Below, one piece after another: positions 63,783-64,000 of a stretch of DNA of 64,000 nt. The notes beneath the pieces are model-generated. The model was not told where the DNA came from. It searched no databases and saw only the letters and a program-made list of their open reading frames with translations. Origin of the DNA: Streptomyces caniferus. Its GTDB lineage: Bacteria > Actinomycetota > Actinomycetes > Streptomycetales > Streptomycetaceae. A program made the translations under genes and the position numbers. The DNA is taken from positions 1,364,001-1,428,000 of the forward strand of contig NZ_BLIN01000003.1 of the NCBI RefSeq assembly GCF_009811555.1. Direction: 5' to 3'. Every line of letters begins with the position of its first letter. Position 1 is the first letter of the stretch.

Positions 63783-64000
63783 ATGGGCAATGATGGACAT
63801 GTCGCGCATATCAGTGGTCCACGCAGGCCACGAGCGCTTTCGCCGCTGCGGGAGCATCTGCGGGACACCTTCTGGTTCGCCCCGACCGCGGGGCTGCTGT
63901 GTGCGGTGCTGCTGTGGTGGGCGGCGTCGGCCATCGACCTCAAGATCATCGCGTTGCTCCAGCAGGCGCATGCGTACGAGGCGGTGCGGGAACTGGTCTC
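63783..64000 (+). CDS. DUF2254 membrane protein, cut by window edge
   Basis: The first 72 residues of a predicted membrane protein. After a basic start (SGPRRPRALSPLREHLRDTF) comes the family opening DTFWFAPTAGLLCAVLLWWA, a first membrane helix, and then AIDLKIIALLQQAHAYEAVR. DUF2254 proteins are about 400-440 residues with an N-terminal membrane domain; function unknown. The ATG at 63783 follows a TAACCT box by six bases. Divergent from tRNA-Leu. Identification rests on a short N-terminal piece. Confidence 0.72.
   Translation, partial: MGNDGHVAHISGPRRPRALSPLREHLRDTFWFAPTAGLLCAVLLWWAASAIDLKIIALLQQAHAYEAVRELV

Overview
The window looks like chromosomal DNA of a Streptomyces or a very close relative. 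Coding frames have G or C at almost every third position. SsgA-like sporulation proteins occur only in morphologically complex actinomycetes. There is a DUF397 / helix-turn-helix (WhiJ-like) regulator locus, a DUF574 methyltransferase and many TetR/MarR regulators. Several genes have a TAnnnT -10 box six or seven bases before the start codon, the usual layout of leaderless actinomycete transcripts. No insertion sequence, prophage, CRISPR array or replication origin was seen.

Layout. 1-5.0 kb, minus strand: a beta-oxidation operon (CoA-transferase/racemase, small ORF, acyl-CoA dehydrogenase, thiolase with a TTG start, FadB-type enzyme running off the edge). 5.2-11.6 kb: an MmcQ/YjbR protein, a NanT-like sialate transporter broken by an in-frame TAG, a saccharopine-dehydrogenase-like enzyme, endonuclease V, an amidase and a YciI-like protein. 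11.8-16.4 kb: a sugar porter divergent from a SIS protein, a class II aldolase and a DeoR regulator, probably one amino-sugar/ketose catabolic locus. 17-23 kb: a small secreted cysteine protein, a TetR regulator facing a FUSC-type exporter with a MarR regulator behind it, and a secreted six-Asp-box propeller. 23-27.6 kb: two SsgA-like paralogues bracket a TetR gene and a two-gene bacterial PH-domain operon.

27.7-33.5 kb: a secreted polysaccharide deacetylase, an AfsQ-like three-gene operon (response regulator, kinase, lipoprotein) joined by 4-base overlaps, a DUF1992 protein and a secreted beta-propeller-like protein. 33.7-38.9 kb: mutA-mutB-meaB (methylmalonyl-CoA mutase and its chaperone) behind a palindromic promoter. 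This fits functionally with the propionyl/branched-acyl oxidation at the left end. 38.9-41.9 kb: a LysR gene, then an ATP-binding / DUF397 / helix-turn-helix regulator set in which the last gene is frameshifted.

41.9-51.5 kb is the least explained part. Two very large cytoplasmic-looking proteins (1541 and 1066 residues) form an operon, divergent from a hemopexin-repeat protein with a C-terminal HExxH metalloprotease-like domain. I recognise only a peptidoglycan-binding module inside the first giant and Gly/His/Asp/Pro-rich tails on both. 51.6-58.4 kb holds two methyltransferases, TetR and PucR regulators, a secreted protein and a DUF6314 protein. 58.6-63.3 kb is a choline-to-betaine cluster (aldehyde dehydrogenase, APC permease, choline oxidase). 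It is followed on the opposite strand by an apparently orphan TPP riboswitch and a tRNA-Leu(GAG); a DUF2254 gene runs off the right edge.

The main points for follow-up are the giant-protein/hemopexin-protease locus, the orphan TPP riboswitch, two interrupted genes (nanT-like and the helix-turn-helix gene), the paired SsgA-like genes with a shared upstream element, and several clear operator-like palindromes.
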